A stretch of 64,000 nt of DNA. It comes from Moniliella sp. 'wahieum'. Lineage: Eukaryota > Basidiomycota > Moniliellomycetes > Moniliellales > Moniliellaceae. The stretch spans positions 186,001 to 250,000 of the forward strand of contig RSEE01000041.1 in the NCBI GenBank assembly GCA_003971905.1, in the 5' to 3' direction. How positions within the stretch are numbered: position 1 is the first letter of the stretch; each line of letters starts with the position of its first letter. The notes under the pieces are model-generated. The model saw only the letters and a program-made list of their open reading frames with translations. It made no database searches and was not told the DNA's origin. Shown here in pieces: positions 12,259-24,244 of the stretch. A program made the position numbers and the translations under genes.

Positions 12259-14458
12259 TTACAAGCGCGCCTTGAACACGCGGGGAGGACGGGATCGGTA
12301 ACCTCGCCAAGAAGGTGGCGGCGGAGATAAGGGTTGACAAAAACCTGGTCAGGATCGGCCTCTTGACGGACCCGAAGCCAATCGCCCAGGTGGGGATAGA
12401 GGTGTGCCAACTCCGACGGGGAAAGGGGGTGTTGTTTGGCCCAATGAGGCCGGCCAGCATAGTGCCGCATCAGAGCGTCAAACTTGGCAAAGGCGGTACG
12501 GTAGGGTACATTGGCTCCGTAGGGGCGGTAGAGCACAACGCCAATGTAAGTTGTTGTTCGTCCGTAGGCCATCGAAAGCCAAACGCCATCGGCCGCGGTC
12601 ACCCGGATCTCGACAGGCCAGTGCAGGCGTGCGCCATACGGCGAGGCATGCTCAACCGTGAGCCAGTCCCGCATCGCCCGTAGGGCCGCAGCAGTGTGTT
12701 CGTACGGAATGGCCCACTCTGACGTGTACTGGGCAAAGAGACAGTCCATGTTGAAGATGCGGTAACTAATGTCGGTTGTGGAGGTGGTAGGGTGAGAAGG
12801 ATGAAGGGGCAACAGGGGATCCAGTTGCTCTCGTGGCGTGAGCCACCCAGGTACACCCTCCGTCTTGGAAGCGCCGGCCAAAGCTGGGATCACCGCACCA
12901 TGGAAAGGGGAATAGGCTTCGGTCTGGAGGGCAGCCGTGACAGCAGTTCCAACAGGACGAGCAAACGAAGCCATATCTTCGTCCGTCCCCTTGTCTCGGT
13001 TCGAAGGGGGCGGCGGTAGCTGGGTAGCCGCCTCGACCCGAGCGAAGGTCAACTCAGTGTCGAGGGACTGAGGGGCGTCCTTAGGAATGCGCTTGTGGGT
13101 GAGCCAGTACCAAAGTTTGACCGCCGTCAGGGGAAGTTTGCGGTGGAAGCGGGAGATGTAAAGGATGGCTTCGGTCAGGGTATGGTCGACTGCCTTACCA
13201 TACAGGCGAGAGAGGAATGTGGGGGACTCGGGTGCCTGGACAGTACGATCGGCGCGAAGTACACTCACTGTGCCCACTTGTGGGTACCAGAAAAGACGAG
13301 GATGTTGAGTGCAGTTGGTCAGCTCTTCAAACCGCTTTTGAGCTCGAACCGTCTCCTCATCCACAATTTCCTGTGTGCTTCCTTCCTTAGCAGAGGCAGG
13401 CGGTTGTTGTTCCTCGGCAGGAACAAAGGGGAAGACATAGTCGGGCCCTTGCTGTGCTCCGTACCTTCAACCGCAGGGGGATCATCGAGTATCGGCAACC
13501 GTTTCCCCGCAGCGAGGAGCGAACCTATCGAAGCGCCCTTCTCCCCCGCCTCCTGGACAGCAGGAAAGCCAGTAGGCTTGCCAAATAGGGCATCAAAGTA
13601 GACTTCCTCCGCAATCTGGTGCAGCTGAAACGCTGGCTCCGCCGCCACTTTGACATGGGTGATCAACCCGGTAGCACCCAAGCCGCATAGGGAAGCATTG
13701 AAAAGCTCGGGGTGATCCGTGCGGGAGCACTGCACCAACTGCGTTCCCCCCTGCGCGGGTGAGCGAGGCACAACCAAGGTAAGTTCCAGCACATAGGCAG
13801 CGACAGCGGAAAGTGCAGGCCCGAACCATGGGTACCCGTCGAGATCAGACCGCCAATGGTCTGGTCAGAGATGGAACCCAACGAACTCAGCGCGAGCGGA
13901 GCCGGGCCAGCGGTAGTGAGGTACTGGTGCACGTCATGCAGCTGCGTGCCCGACAGAACTTCGATGCTGGGCGGACCAGGGTGGGCGCGCCTAGCCTGCT
14001 CCCGCCGAGCCGGAGGGGGCGAGGGTGGAGTGAGGGTCAGAGGCATTGACAGATACCAGGCCCACGAGCCGGTCCATCCGCACGAGCCAGCCATCGCGTG
14101 TGCGGCGCACCGCGGGGCGGAGCAATGGGCGCAGCGGCTGGTGGCGGCGCAGGCTCCCGCTCGTTCTGCCCAGTCAGCATGATGTCGCTGGGGGAGTGGG
14201 CGCTGCCGACGGCGCGCAGCTCCACATCCGCCCTCCGAGCCAGCTCGACGAGCGCCAGGCATTGGGCCACCGACGTCGGGGAGAAGACACGCGCTCCGCG
14301 GGCCGCAAAGGTGCCGCCCCAGTTGGTCACGTGCGTGCGGGCACTGCCGGCAGCCTCCTCGATGGCGCCACCGCGGCCTCCAGCGCGTCGGACGCGGCCG
14401 GAGTCAGGGCGCTGGGTTCACCAGATGCCCACAGGGGTAGCACAGGGGCGGTGCTCAT
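12259..14458 (-). CDS. ALO1: D-arabinono-1,4-lactone oxidase
   Basis: The FAD-linked oxidase that performs the last step of erythroascorbate synthesis, in the outer mitochondrial membrane in yeast. The start is MSTAPVLPLWASGEPS, followed by the family blocks THVTNWGGTFAARGARVFSP and VGSAHSPSDIMLT. The FAD loop GGLISTGTHGSG and GLGATGLITHV follow (FAD_binding_4), then the ALO domain, whose signature RPHWAK motif is near 12430. The natural end (PRVFKARL, stop at 12259-12261) is reached only after one base is restored in the G run at 12282-12285. Other frame changes occur near 14330, 13790 and 13365. With these the protein is about 720 residues, longer than yeast Alo1 (526) because of a Pro/Thr/Ser-rich insertion in the C-terminal half. 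Confidence 0.85.
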
Positions 14459-14794
14459 GGGCGGCTGGGGTGGTGGTAGTGGTGGTGAAGGAAAGGCTGG
14501 CGGCGGCGAGGCTGCGGTCGGATGCGATCGATGCTGGATGGGATGGATGATGGATGATGCATGATATGCCGATGATGCCATCTTCTTGCCCCGAGGCTGC
14601 ATTTGAAATGTACAAATCCAGGCACATGCGGATCTGTTTCCACAGCAAGCGCCTCTCGGATCTGATTCGTCCGGGGTACCAAGCAACTAGCCGCTAATCA
14701 CGTAGCTACTTCTGCGATCCTCGGTCTGGCCGCAGCAACTACTCCCCCGCCGCCGTGGCACGACCCACCTCGGGGCCCACGGTGCTGGCCAGCT
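14459..14794. other. Intergenic between ALO1 and VPS35
   Basis: About 340 bp separating two tandem minus-strand genes. A GATGGATGATGGATGATGC stretch near 14540 is a small direct repeat. It would carry the ALO1 promoter. Confidence 0.4.
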
Positions 14795-17700
14795 TCATGC
14801 TTCCTCCATTGCCCCCCCATCACGCCCCCTTCTCAACAGGCATGCTGACCCCCACTTGGTCGCCGCGCCTTGAATCGACGCCGTTCCAGTCGGGCCGGGA
14901 CGGGTGGGCCGCGGCGGTCTGGGCCAGTCGTTGCGCATCAACATGTGCCGCAGCTGCATGCGGAACTGCACCAGACACGCATCGGCCTGCCCGCCCGTTT
15001 CCGCCCCGCCAGCCCGCACGGGAAGGGGGGGTTCGGCTGTTGTCAGAGCATCCAGACCGGCCGAGATGAGTTCAACAAGGCTGTTGAGGAACCGCGGTTG
15101 GATCGCTCCACCCCAACCTCAAAGTAGTACAGGTACTGGTCCAGTGCTGAGCAGAAGATCTCAACGGTGGAACGCTCGTCGATGCAGCTGTTGGCGATTC
15201 GCAGTGCTTTCTGCAGGCACTCCAGCACCCGCTTTCCATCCCGCATCAGCCTTGGCTTCGACGATGAGGAAGCGAGGATTGTATCCTTGCCTTCCTTTGC
15301 CTTTGTCGGAGGCGCCTCTGGATGGGGCTGGACCCAGTCGTGGGTTCGGGAGGCAGCGGGAGCGCGACGTTGCTCCGCCTGGGGGGTCGGTCTGCCACCA
15401 CATGTGAGAAGCCATGAGCACGGCCGTGGCCTGATGAGGCTTCTTGAGCAGTTTGGCACCATGCAGAGTGGCCTTGGTAATCAGCCGGTCGTAGTTCTCC
15501 TCCCCAAAGCCGGGTGGTCTGAAGGGTGGAGATGATCAAGCCGATGGCTTGGAGCTGAGCACGCGACTCACTGATCGACTCTTCGTACACCGCAAACGCC
15601 TGCACAAAGAAATCATACGCTTGTTCTTGAAACCCACACTGGTCGGCACTCTGCGCCGCAAGGAGGTAGAGTCGAAGCGAAAGGTCCGCGACGCTGCTGC
15701 TCTCAATGCGGGTGTAAAGCAAATCCACAACTTGGTGCATAAACTTGTACAGCGTCTCCATCTTGCGCACCCAAGCCGTATGGCTCGGTACATCTTGGCT
15801 CTCCTCTTCCTTGGCTTTGGCCTCGTTGCGCGCATCTTCTTCCAGCGCCACATTCTCCTCCAACTTGAACCGCTTAGAGAGCTCGACAGCCGAAAAGACG
15901 AGCACGGGGAAGGTGTACCGGATACGGTCCCCCCCTTGAACAAAATGAGCTCGGGCCGACTGGAGCAGAGCAAATTGGGTATCCACTGCTCGGCTTTGAA
16001 TTGGTGGATCAGACGAGCAAGCCCCTTGCTCTTTTTGCACCTGCGCTTCAGCGGGAGGGAGTTGCCCCTCGTACCCACCCCCTTGGTGCGGGCAGCAAAG
16101 GAGCGATCGAATGGAACTGTCGGTGCGTCCTTTTGTGGTACAACCAACGTGCTGCACAAGTCCAGAATCCCGTCCACATCCTCCGATGTCGTGAGTTGGG
16201 TTCGTTCTTGAGTGTGGACCAGACAATGGCTTGGGAAATCTGCTTCCGTATGCCGTACTGCTGAGCATCGAGGAGAGCTTGTAGTTTGGCAAGGCCAACA
16301 GTGTCAGGGTAGACGGGTATGCCTCCAAGGGCAAGCCGAGCAGTTTGCTTAGGTTGCCTGTGTCTCCTCAGCAAGGAGGAAAGGGTCACAGCTTGGGCAT
16401 GCCGCTCCAGCTGGGCGCCGGCAAAGCGCAAGACCTGATCCACATACTCGATGCGGTCCGGGTAACAGGCCAAGCTCAACTGCAGCAGAGAGACCAGAAG
16501 AGCAGTGATGTCGGGCAAGAGGTCGGGGCGGGCCTGAATCAGATCAACAACTTGGGCCCAGAACACCTCGAACAGAGGCACATTGACCTACGCCGCGGAA
16601 GGTCTCGACGTGCTCGTCTACCTCGTCCAGCTGCTCCACGGTCGGCGCACGCAGGGGTAGAAGGTACGCCCGCTATGGAGCTCGATGCCGTAAAGTCGGC
16701 ATGCATCTCTGATCTGCTCCGAAACGGTCGACTGAGAGCGCTGATGGCCATTGCCCGCCATCGGTGTCGAGGGAGGATCCGAGCTCGCGCTGGCCCGCTG
16801 TTTCCCCCCCTCGCCCTCAGGCGGAATGGCACCATAGCCGAGTGGACAGGTGCGTCCCATGCATTCTCTTCTTCGTACCCGCCACCATGTGTAGCAATGT
16901 TGGGCCGAGCTGAGCCGTACTTGGTGGGAAGGGACGGGGCAGTTTGCTCCGCTTGGGAGTACGGGGGAGCGGTACCCATAATTGTTTTCATCGCTGAGTT
17001 GATTTGGCCATCGCGAGAGTACGTATCTTCTTGGCGAACTTGCTCCCAAGCCGAGGGAGAAGGAGGTCGACCCTGTCGTGCCTCAAGGCGCAACTTGCGC
17101 GTCTTCTCTGTCAAACGGACCTTGGCCAATTCGTTCTGCCTCTGAACCTCTTCCGCATCCCCATTCTCTGCCTCCCGCTGTGCGTACGCAGCAATGCGGT
17201 TGATCAGAGCAATAACAATGTTCTTGATGTTGACCTTGGGATGCAACTGGAGCAAGCTTGGAGAAAGGGGCCTAGGGTGTAAATGTGGAAATTGTCGGGG
17301 AAGACCTGGATGACCACCTCCATCAGGTATTCTTGTGCGATCACGTCCTTACAATTGATCACCTGTTCCAGAATCGAAGGGAGGATGACGCGGCGATACA
17401 GCTCGAGGTCTACTCCATCAAGTTCCGAAAGGCGTACCAAATTGGTCCCAATCAGGATGCGCAGTTCTCTCCGCTCATTCTCCCGTTTTCCCGCTCGCGC
17501 GAAGGTCCCTGGTGCTGCAATCGGACCCAGAGCTTGTTCATCTCAATAAAGTTGGTCAGCACAAATCCGATCGAGTCTTGAAGGTTTCCCTCGGGGCCAA
17601 GACTGCTGCCTGTGGGTAGATGGTCGCGAGTAACACCAGAGAGGTAGTTGCGGAGGAACAGGCACGGGTGGGGTGCTGCACACCGCGGCTCATCTCCATC

Positions 17701-18154
17701 ATGTCCCGCATAACCTCCTTGATGGGCGCATCGTCTATGGACATGTAGACGCTTCCAACAGTGATCATGAGGTAGAGGCGGGGGACCACATTGCCGCAAT
17801 ACTGCACCAGTTCGTAGAGGTCGGCCAAGTGGTGGCGGCCCTCGAGGTGGGCATCCAGCAAGTAGGCGGACAGGTGGCGCAGAGCGTCAAACACGGGCAC
17901 ATCTGTCAGAGGCATGTCGGGTCAGGCGGGGCTGAAGCGGGCGAGGGGCAGGGCGCGGGGGAGAAGCACACACAGAGATCGTAGTAGGCCTTGGGCGACA
18001 GGGCCGAGGTGCGGAGCTCGGCAAGCATGGCGCTGGCAGCCTTGAGGGCGTCCATGACCTGGTCTGCATCGAGGCAGTGCATCATCTGGTTGAGCTGCAC
18101 GCGGATCGCATGGTTCGCCTCGGCTATGACCTTGGCCTGCGCGGCGTCGTCCAT
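14795..18154 (-). CDS. VPS35: Retromer subunit Vps35
   Basis: An alpha-solenoid core subunit of the endosomal cargo-recognition complex, which returns receptors to the Golgi. The N-terminus is [20 protein letters not shown]. The first intron, 17903-17973 (donor GTGTGT, acceptor CAG), joins KAYYDL to [11 protein letters not shown]. Then come the diagnostic Vps35 block [68 protein letters not shown] and [21 protein letters not shown]-like blocks. [17 protein letters not shown]-like and [20 protein letters not shown]-like segments extend to the C-terminus. Frame changes occur about every few hundred bases (for example near 17520, 17200, 16800, 16570, 16200, 15940 and 15530). The C-terminal end is the least certain: the chosen stop follows a Pro/Gly-rich tail. 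Confidence 0.88.
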
Positions 18155-18880
18155 GGCCGGAGGGGGGGGGGCGGGGCGGGAGGGGCCGGGCGGGCAGAGG
18201 GTGGTGGGGGTGGTGGGAGCACCGACCTGGCAAGCCGCCGCCCCGCCTGATTATCGGCGCCTGGGCTGGGACAGGCCGGGGCCCACGTGGAGCTCGCTGC
18301 CCCCGTGCCCACGCTGCCGAAGCTGAGGTCAGCAGGTTGCCGCGCGCGCATTTTGCTACGCTTTGCTACGCTTCGATGGAAAGCCCAACCAGGAATAGAG
18401 GGTGTGTCCATCCTATCTCTGCTACCCAAAAGGGAGACAGGGTATTGGCGAGGGTACGTTCATGGATCCTCTGCCGCTCGCCTGTAGTGTGGAGGATGGT
18501 GGGGCGTCACGCACATGCGCATCATGCTGTTCCTGTGCATCTGTTGCTTGCCGCACACCACACCACGCACACCGCTCCAGGGCCAATACAATATTTTCTC
18601 TTTCATTGTTTGGTAGTGGATAGCCCTCACTACAAAAGCATCAATTGGATCTTCCACGATCTCTGTAGAAGAGAAGACCAGCTGATCATAGAAATGAAAT
18701 TAGGGTAGGGATGGCAGGCATCAAAAAAGGAAAGAGAGCATCTCAGGAGGAAGGATGAACACAGTAAAAGAAGAGAGCCCACTGATTCCATAAAGCAGGG
18801 GCTCTCCAATGAAAGAAACAAAGCAAGTATTTTAGCCGTCGAGAAACCGCGAGAAAAAAGAAAAATCAGCAGCATATTTT
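18155..18880. other. Intergenic upstream of VPS35
   Basis: The VPS35 promoter side, with a G-run of ten at 18162-18171. No gene or RNA is recognised. Confidence 0.35.
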
Positions 18881-20221
18881 TCATGCCTGCCCTTCCAGCA
18901 ATCCGTTCCAGAAGGACACGCGATTGTCGTAAAAGAAGGGCAACCGGAGCACAAGCGCAATCACCGCCACATAGAGTGAGGATACGCCAGGAGACACAGT
19001 GGCAATGTATTGTCGTTTAAGTAGTTTTGAGTCCCGTTCGAGATGGGCAAGGACTGGTCCATCCCCGTGCGTTCGTAGGATGTACCCACTCCTTGTCGGA
19101 AGAGCGATCCAGGTGCGCCCGGGCGCATTGCCCATGGGGAAGTGGATCAGCGCAGTTGTCCCGTGGGAAGCTGTATAGGAGAGGGCGGTAAGATGAAAAA
19201 GACGCTCGCAGGGTTGCTCGGGAGAGTAGGCGATAAAATCGACCCCCTCGTGGGACTTGATTGCAGAATTAGAAGAGCTTGCCTTATTTGGGGGTCACGA
19301 AGGATGGAGTGGACATAGGACAAGCGGTAGGTGTGGGTCCCTCTGGGCATAGGTAAGACGGTGCCTTCCTCGTAAAGGAAAAGAGGTTCCGAGCTAGATA
19401 CGTCCTATACACCCACACATATATAGTCAGCATTCTGGCTGATGCATCAACAAGCGCGAAAGCAGGAGATCAACGAAAAAAACGACGTACCGTGATGCGG
19501 ACATGTTGCCCATTGAGGTGAGACGCGACGTGAAACGACGTCTCATGCGGAAAAGATACCGGGGGGGTCGATGAGAGTACGCTGGCAAGTCTTCTTGGTC
19601 ACCTTTAATAGGTATCTCCTCCGTATCCATCCAATCTAGTTCGGAAGAAGAGCCAACTGCTCCAGGAAGCCCACTGATTTGGTAGGAGGGCGATGTGTGG
19701 GTGTCGCTCGAAGCTTCCATTACCAATGGTACGCCTCCACCAGCATTGCTTTGTCCTTGGGCTCGGTACTTGGAATGGGGATGGCAGATGAACGCTCATC
19801 GCCAGGGAAGGTTGTTAGGGTAGTACCAATCGTCTGAACCGACTCGGAATAGCTTGTGGTCGCTCGGGTGAGCACGCTTGGAGGCGAGATGATGCTGCTG
19901 GATTCGGCATACTGTGGTATCGACAGTGATGAGCGTGCATAGTAGACCGAAGAGGTTGCGACGTTTGGTGGGGGCGTGGGCAGGACCATGTTGATCGTAG
20001 CGACTGGTGAGAGGTCGATTGAGTTGGGAGGAATGATGAGGGCAAAGTAGGACGGAGGCTGGCTGTTGGTGAGTTGCGGGAAGAACACAGGATTATACAG
20101 GTGGGTTTGTGCTGCGGAGGAAGCCCCTTGCAGGGGGCAGTATGTCTCTACGTATATATACGGTTCGGCAGCGTCCGTTGTTGGGCAAGATGGGCAGAGT
20201 GAGGTGGTGCCGCGCGTCCCC
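18881..20221 (-). CDS. Unknown protein with C-terminal transmembrane helix, possible arrestin-like beta-sandwich
   Basis: Not recognised with confidence. A plausible start is MGTRGTTSLCPSCPTTDAAE at 20221, leading into a Ser/Thr/Pro-rich region. After a frame change near 19730 comes GLPGAVGSSSELDWMDTEEI, then a segment readable as FPHETSFHVASHLNGQHVRI. A likely intron (donor GTACGT near 19490, acceptor TAG near 19410) joins to SEPLFLYEEGTVLPMPRGTH, whose 'EEGT..LPxGTH.Y.LSY' pattern recalls arrestin N domains. The C-terminus (18881-19135) has SPGVSSLYVAVIALVLRLPF, one membrane helix, and a short tail. The arrestin idea is inference only. Frames are broken as in neighbouring genes. Confidence 0.4.
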
Positions 20222-20862
20222 ATTAGCCCCGAGACTGAGTACTGCGGATGACGCGTCCTAGAGCACTTTAAGTAGACGCGTATAACAAAAGCTCTAACAA
20301 GGCACTCGCCGTGTACACACGTACACCCAAGCCGAGGCACTGGGTGAGTGTAGTATGACCGGGGGGCAGCCCGCAGGCGTCGAAGCGAGTGAAGCGCCAG
20401 AGCAGCCTCCAAACCACCGCGAGTCCGTCGGCGCATATGGCCGCGGAAAACCAACTGGCGTGTGCTGCGGCTTGTTGTCCCTGCCAGGTGAAGCGGGAGT
20501 CACGTGCCACCATATAGCCGCGGCGACTAGGCCAGAATATGACCGCTATGACTACGTTTGGCTACGACAAGCCATTCGGCATGATCCCAACCGAGTCATG
20601 CACACACCGATGCGCACCAGAAGGACGAGAAAGCGGGCACAAAACACTCTCTGTAGGAATTCACACTGAAAATGGGCTTCTCTCTGGAATCGTGCGAAGT
20701 CAATCGACCAAGAATCACTCACTATTCAGGTACCGTGCGTCACGCGTCGCGGTTGGCAGGGAGGGGAAGATGGAGGAGAGAGGTGGTCGAGTCATCCAAG
20801 TCAGGACGTGCAAGACATGTGTGTTCCTTTTGCATGTCAATAAAGATAGAAGATCCGGGCAC
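20222..20862. other. Intergenic, no supported gene
   Basis: Open frames in this stretch (both strands, under 105 codons) lack recognisable features. This is probably promoter sequence of the minus-strand gene at 18881-20221. Confidence 0.3.
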
Positions 20863-21118
20863 CATGTTGAATGAAACCTCTCACTTTTTTGCCTTTGATC
20901 CGGAGAGGCTATATGAATATGACGAAGAGGAGGAGGAAAGGAATGAGAGGCTGGAGTTAACACGGCGTTTGCTGTATGGTGGTCTCGACGACCTCATCAG
21001 CCAATATGGCGTCATCAATTGTTCGGATCTCAGGTTCAGATCAAATTGGGATTGCATCAGTGGTATGAAGGAACAGAGAAGAAGTCAGGGCGGTGCGTGG
21101 ACAACAAAACATGTGTAG
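20863..21118 (+). CDS. Possible small acidic protein, unknown
   Basis: An 84-codon frame opens with a good start context (ggcaccATGttg). It contains an acidic, leucine-rich helix-like segment (PERLYEYDEEEEERNERLEL) and then RRLLYGGLDDLISQYGV. It lies between two minus-strand genes and just past the stop of the CorA-type transporter. I do not recognise it. The composition looks more protein-like than the surrounding frames, but it could be chance or one exon of a larger gene. Confidence 0.25.
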
Positions 21119-21202
21119 GGAGGGTACCAAAACGGGCCGCCCGGCTACCAACATAAATGCTTGGGAGTCGAGGCCCGATCGTAGTATGCAGAAGAGGAAT
21201 TG

Positions 21203-22848
21203 TCATCGGCGGAGGTATCGCAAGGCCAACAAGAACCCGCCATAGGCAATGCAGAGCATGCACGACAAGATGCCAAAAAACCAGTACAGACTATCGTGTT
21301 CGTCGACTTGGCCTGGAACCTGTCAATCCAGTCACACTGGTCAGTCTCTTTGATCTTCGTCCCTCGTCATCATCCAGTAGGGTGAGATCTGAGAAGGGAT
21401 CCAAGGGGGGCAACGTACTTTGACGTTCATGCCCCACATGCCGGTGATATAAGTTGAGGGGTACGATGACTGTACCCAATGCAGTGAGCTTGGAGAGCAC
21501 ATCGTTGATCTGGTTGTTGGCATCCGTCATTTCAATGGAAATTTGAGCCAGGTAGTTGGAGTGAGCGCGAGATAAAATCTTTTCGTGGTGGTTCAGGTTC
21601 TGGGTCATGGTGATGAGATGGTCTTGGATGTCGGACAGGTACAGTCCAATCTCTGTCTTGGGCGTGACTGAACCCTCTGCCTCGGAGCAGCGCTTGGCCA
21701 GACCCTTGACTACATCGGCCTTGCTACCCAACAGACGGAGCAGACCCATCACCTTCTTGCGCGAGCTACCAATCCGGCGCAGCATATCGCTTTGTTCCGC
21801 CTCCTTGAGAATGAGCACCGCATCGTCAATCGCATCCACTTCGTACTCAATCCCCTGGATCAGGGGACCAAACGCGTCGGTAATGTCGTCCATGAGCGCA
21901 TAAGAAATCCAATCGGACGTTACCTCCAAATAATCTTTCAGCTGTTCAATCCGCTTTCGTACGTGGCGTGGATGCCGGGTGGGGCGAAAGTGAAACGAAA
22001 GCGTGCCGCGGCGAAAGACGACAATGTACATGTTGAGCGGTTGGAGGTAGGTGGGGCTAAAGGGGTCTTGGTCAAAGGACCGGAACGAAACAAGGTAATA
22101 GTGGCGAAACAGCTCAATCTTTTCCCGCGTTTCTTCCGTTAGAATGTCCTCGGTAGTCACGGGTGCAAGCCAAACCTTTTGACAACACCTTCATCTCCTC
22201 GGGCGTGGGACTGAGAATATCCAGCCACCAGGTCCCTCCTGAGGGGGGAGTAGCAGCGGCACCCCGGCTTACGGAGGAGGTGGTTGAAGAGGACGTGCCC
22301 ATTGACCCGCACTTGCTTTCGGGCGCTGCAGGGAGATCAGGGGTAGGTGATGAGCCATGGAGGAGCTGTTCAAACGTTTGCCCTTCCAAGGGCAGATCCG
22401 AGAGGTGATGCGCACGAATCGTGTGTCCCAAGGCGAGGGTGTAGAGAGAAACGAAAGTTGCCTTGATCTTTTGCTTGGGGGGGGGGTGTCCTCCTTGCCC
22501 TGGCCATCTCTCTTTGACCCAATCGCTCCGTACCCGTCGTACCCGTACCCGTACCCATTCTGAGGTGTGGGTTGCTCGGCGAGGTGGGGCACAGGGGGTA
22601 TCCGGGGTGGCATGCTCCAAGCGTGGTGTCCCGGGCTGTTGGGCGTGTGTGACAGGCGGGTGGGGAAGCGCGCGCTCGGAATGGACAAACTCATCCAGGA
22701 GCGAGAAGTTGAAGGGATTGCTCGGTGGTGGGGCAACCAACTTGCCGGCCGGGCAAATGGCAAGGATGGGGGGAGGATGGGCAGCACATACGAGGGGAGG
22801 CAATCTTGCTCGTGGCCGGAGGAGGGCTGTGCTCAACAAGCCAGCCAT
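21203..22848 (-). CDS. CorA-type magnesium transporter (Mnr2/Alr family)
   Basis: A membrane Mg2+ channel of the fungal CorA class; the family includes plasma-membrane Alr1/2 and vacuolar Mnr2. A Pro-rich N-terminus is followed by the cytosolic domain: GTWWLDILSPTPEEMKVLSK, then (after a frame change near 22150) TTEDILTEETREKIELFRHY, DDITDAFGPLIQGIEYEVDA and the long stalk helix. The pore-helix signature reads TGMWGMN, with the mandatory GMN triplet. It is reached after a one-base shift near 21440. An intron at 21320-21418 (donor GTACGT, acceptor CAG) follows VK. The last exon encodes the second membrane helix (LYWFFGILSCMLCIAYGGF) and ends LRYLRR, giving the expected two-helix topology. The start at 22848 is the first ATG of the frame and may be too far upstream. 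Confidence 0.85.
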
Positions 22849-24244
22849 GGTCCGGATCGGGCATGGTGGTGGAAGGTTAGGCAGGCAAGCCTGATCTGGT
22901 GCTGAGGGTACTCCGATGAGACGGAGTGGAGAGGGCGTCAGCAGGAGGTCGGGCTATGCAAAACGGCGCCACCTGTGTGCGGTGTGGCTGCGCTGGTGGC
23001 AGGCGGTAGGGCCGAGCGGTTGCGGCGTTCGCCGCTCGGTACGTACCAAATCGATACTCGATTCTCGATTTCCCAGCACGGGGGGGGGGGCTTGGCGCCG
23101 CTCACAACCACAACCACTCCTCGGATGGGCACCCGCACCTCAGCGTATACTCAGTACTCACCACAGGCACGCGTTTCGTGCTGCAGTCACACGTTTGGCC
23201 CTCAAGACGATGGCCGTGGACGCAACGGAGGTGGGGGAGGCGGGTCGATAGCAAGGCGGCGGAAGAGAATGGGGCCTAAGATTTAAGAGGAAAGCAGGTG
23301 CAGCCTTTGCATCAACCTGCCGAGACGGGGCGCCCCGCAGGATGAGATATAGCTTTCTCTCACACACGCCATGCGTTCCTGCCCCGGAATAGGAGATCGC
23401 TCGATTGCACCTCCCCCCCCAAAGCTCTACTAACCGGACAACGCCTTTCGGGCAGGCAGTCCCCCTAATTAACAGCACGTGTCGGTGGTCGTGTGCGCAC
23501 AGCTTAATATTGCACGCGCTGAGGGCTCAGATGGTGCGATTGGCCATTTGATTGGCTGCCCAATGGCTAGTGGCTAGTGGCTAGTGGCGATTGATATTGA
23601 CTGGTGGCAGTGCTGCCCCTGTCACAACAACACACATCATGCATCGTACATCATCCATCATCCATCATCCATCATGCACATCTACCCCGAGCCAGCCGAG
23701 ACCAACCAAGTTCTTGCGTAGACACCACAATGTCCGTCCGAGCTCTGCGTCCAAGCCAGGCCCAGTGCGAGTACTGATAAACAATACCGAGCACTGAGCC
23801 CACGCTGAGCGCTGGCTCGATGACGCGATGACGCCCGTCTGATCAACACGGGGCAAAGCGGCCCATCGACCCCATCGCCCAGAGTACTGAGTACTGAGTC
23901 TACTGTACTGCATCCCATCCACCCCCGCAGTTTCATGTGACAAGGAAGATTGGCCCGCCGAATCTGACACGGCAAGCCGCCATGGACGACGGCCATGGAG
24001 GGATGGAGGCAACGCCGCGTTTCACCGCCATGCCATCTTCTTGTGTCCCTACTCGGCTCCTGGAAGTGTGATATTAACGCAAGGAACGGAACCACCTTGT
24101 GGTCCAAACCGCGTCTCCCCCTCAGGCTCCTCAGCCTCACTGCCGTTCGCTCACGTCCCCTTGAACGATCGTGGCGACCATGCTCAGCAGAGCTCAGACA
24201 CGACGCCCTGCACCTTGGAGCTGTGCTGCAGGCAAGTAGGGAAC
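22849..24244. other. Intergenic with palindromic heptad repeats
   Basis: About 1.4 kb between two minus-strand genes. Tandem TGGCTAG units lie at 23563-23589, a TCCATCA 7-bp repeat at about 23648-23675 and AGTACTG units at 23881-23910. A run of ten G lies near 23081-23090. Frames of up to 115 codons on the plus and 163 on either strand show no domain. Confidence 0.45.

Noticed and set aside
16830-16870. Segment resembling a tRNA D arm (atagccgagtggaca)
   Set aside because: It lies within VPS35 coding sequence and lacks T and acceptor arms.
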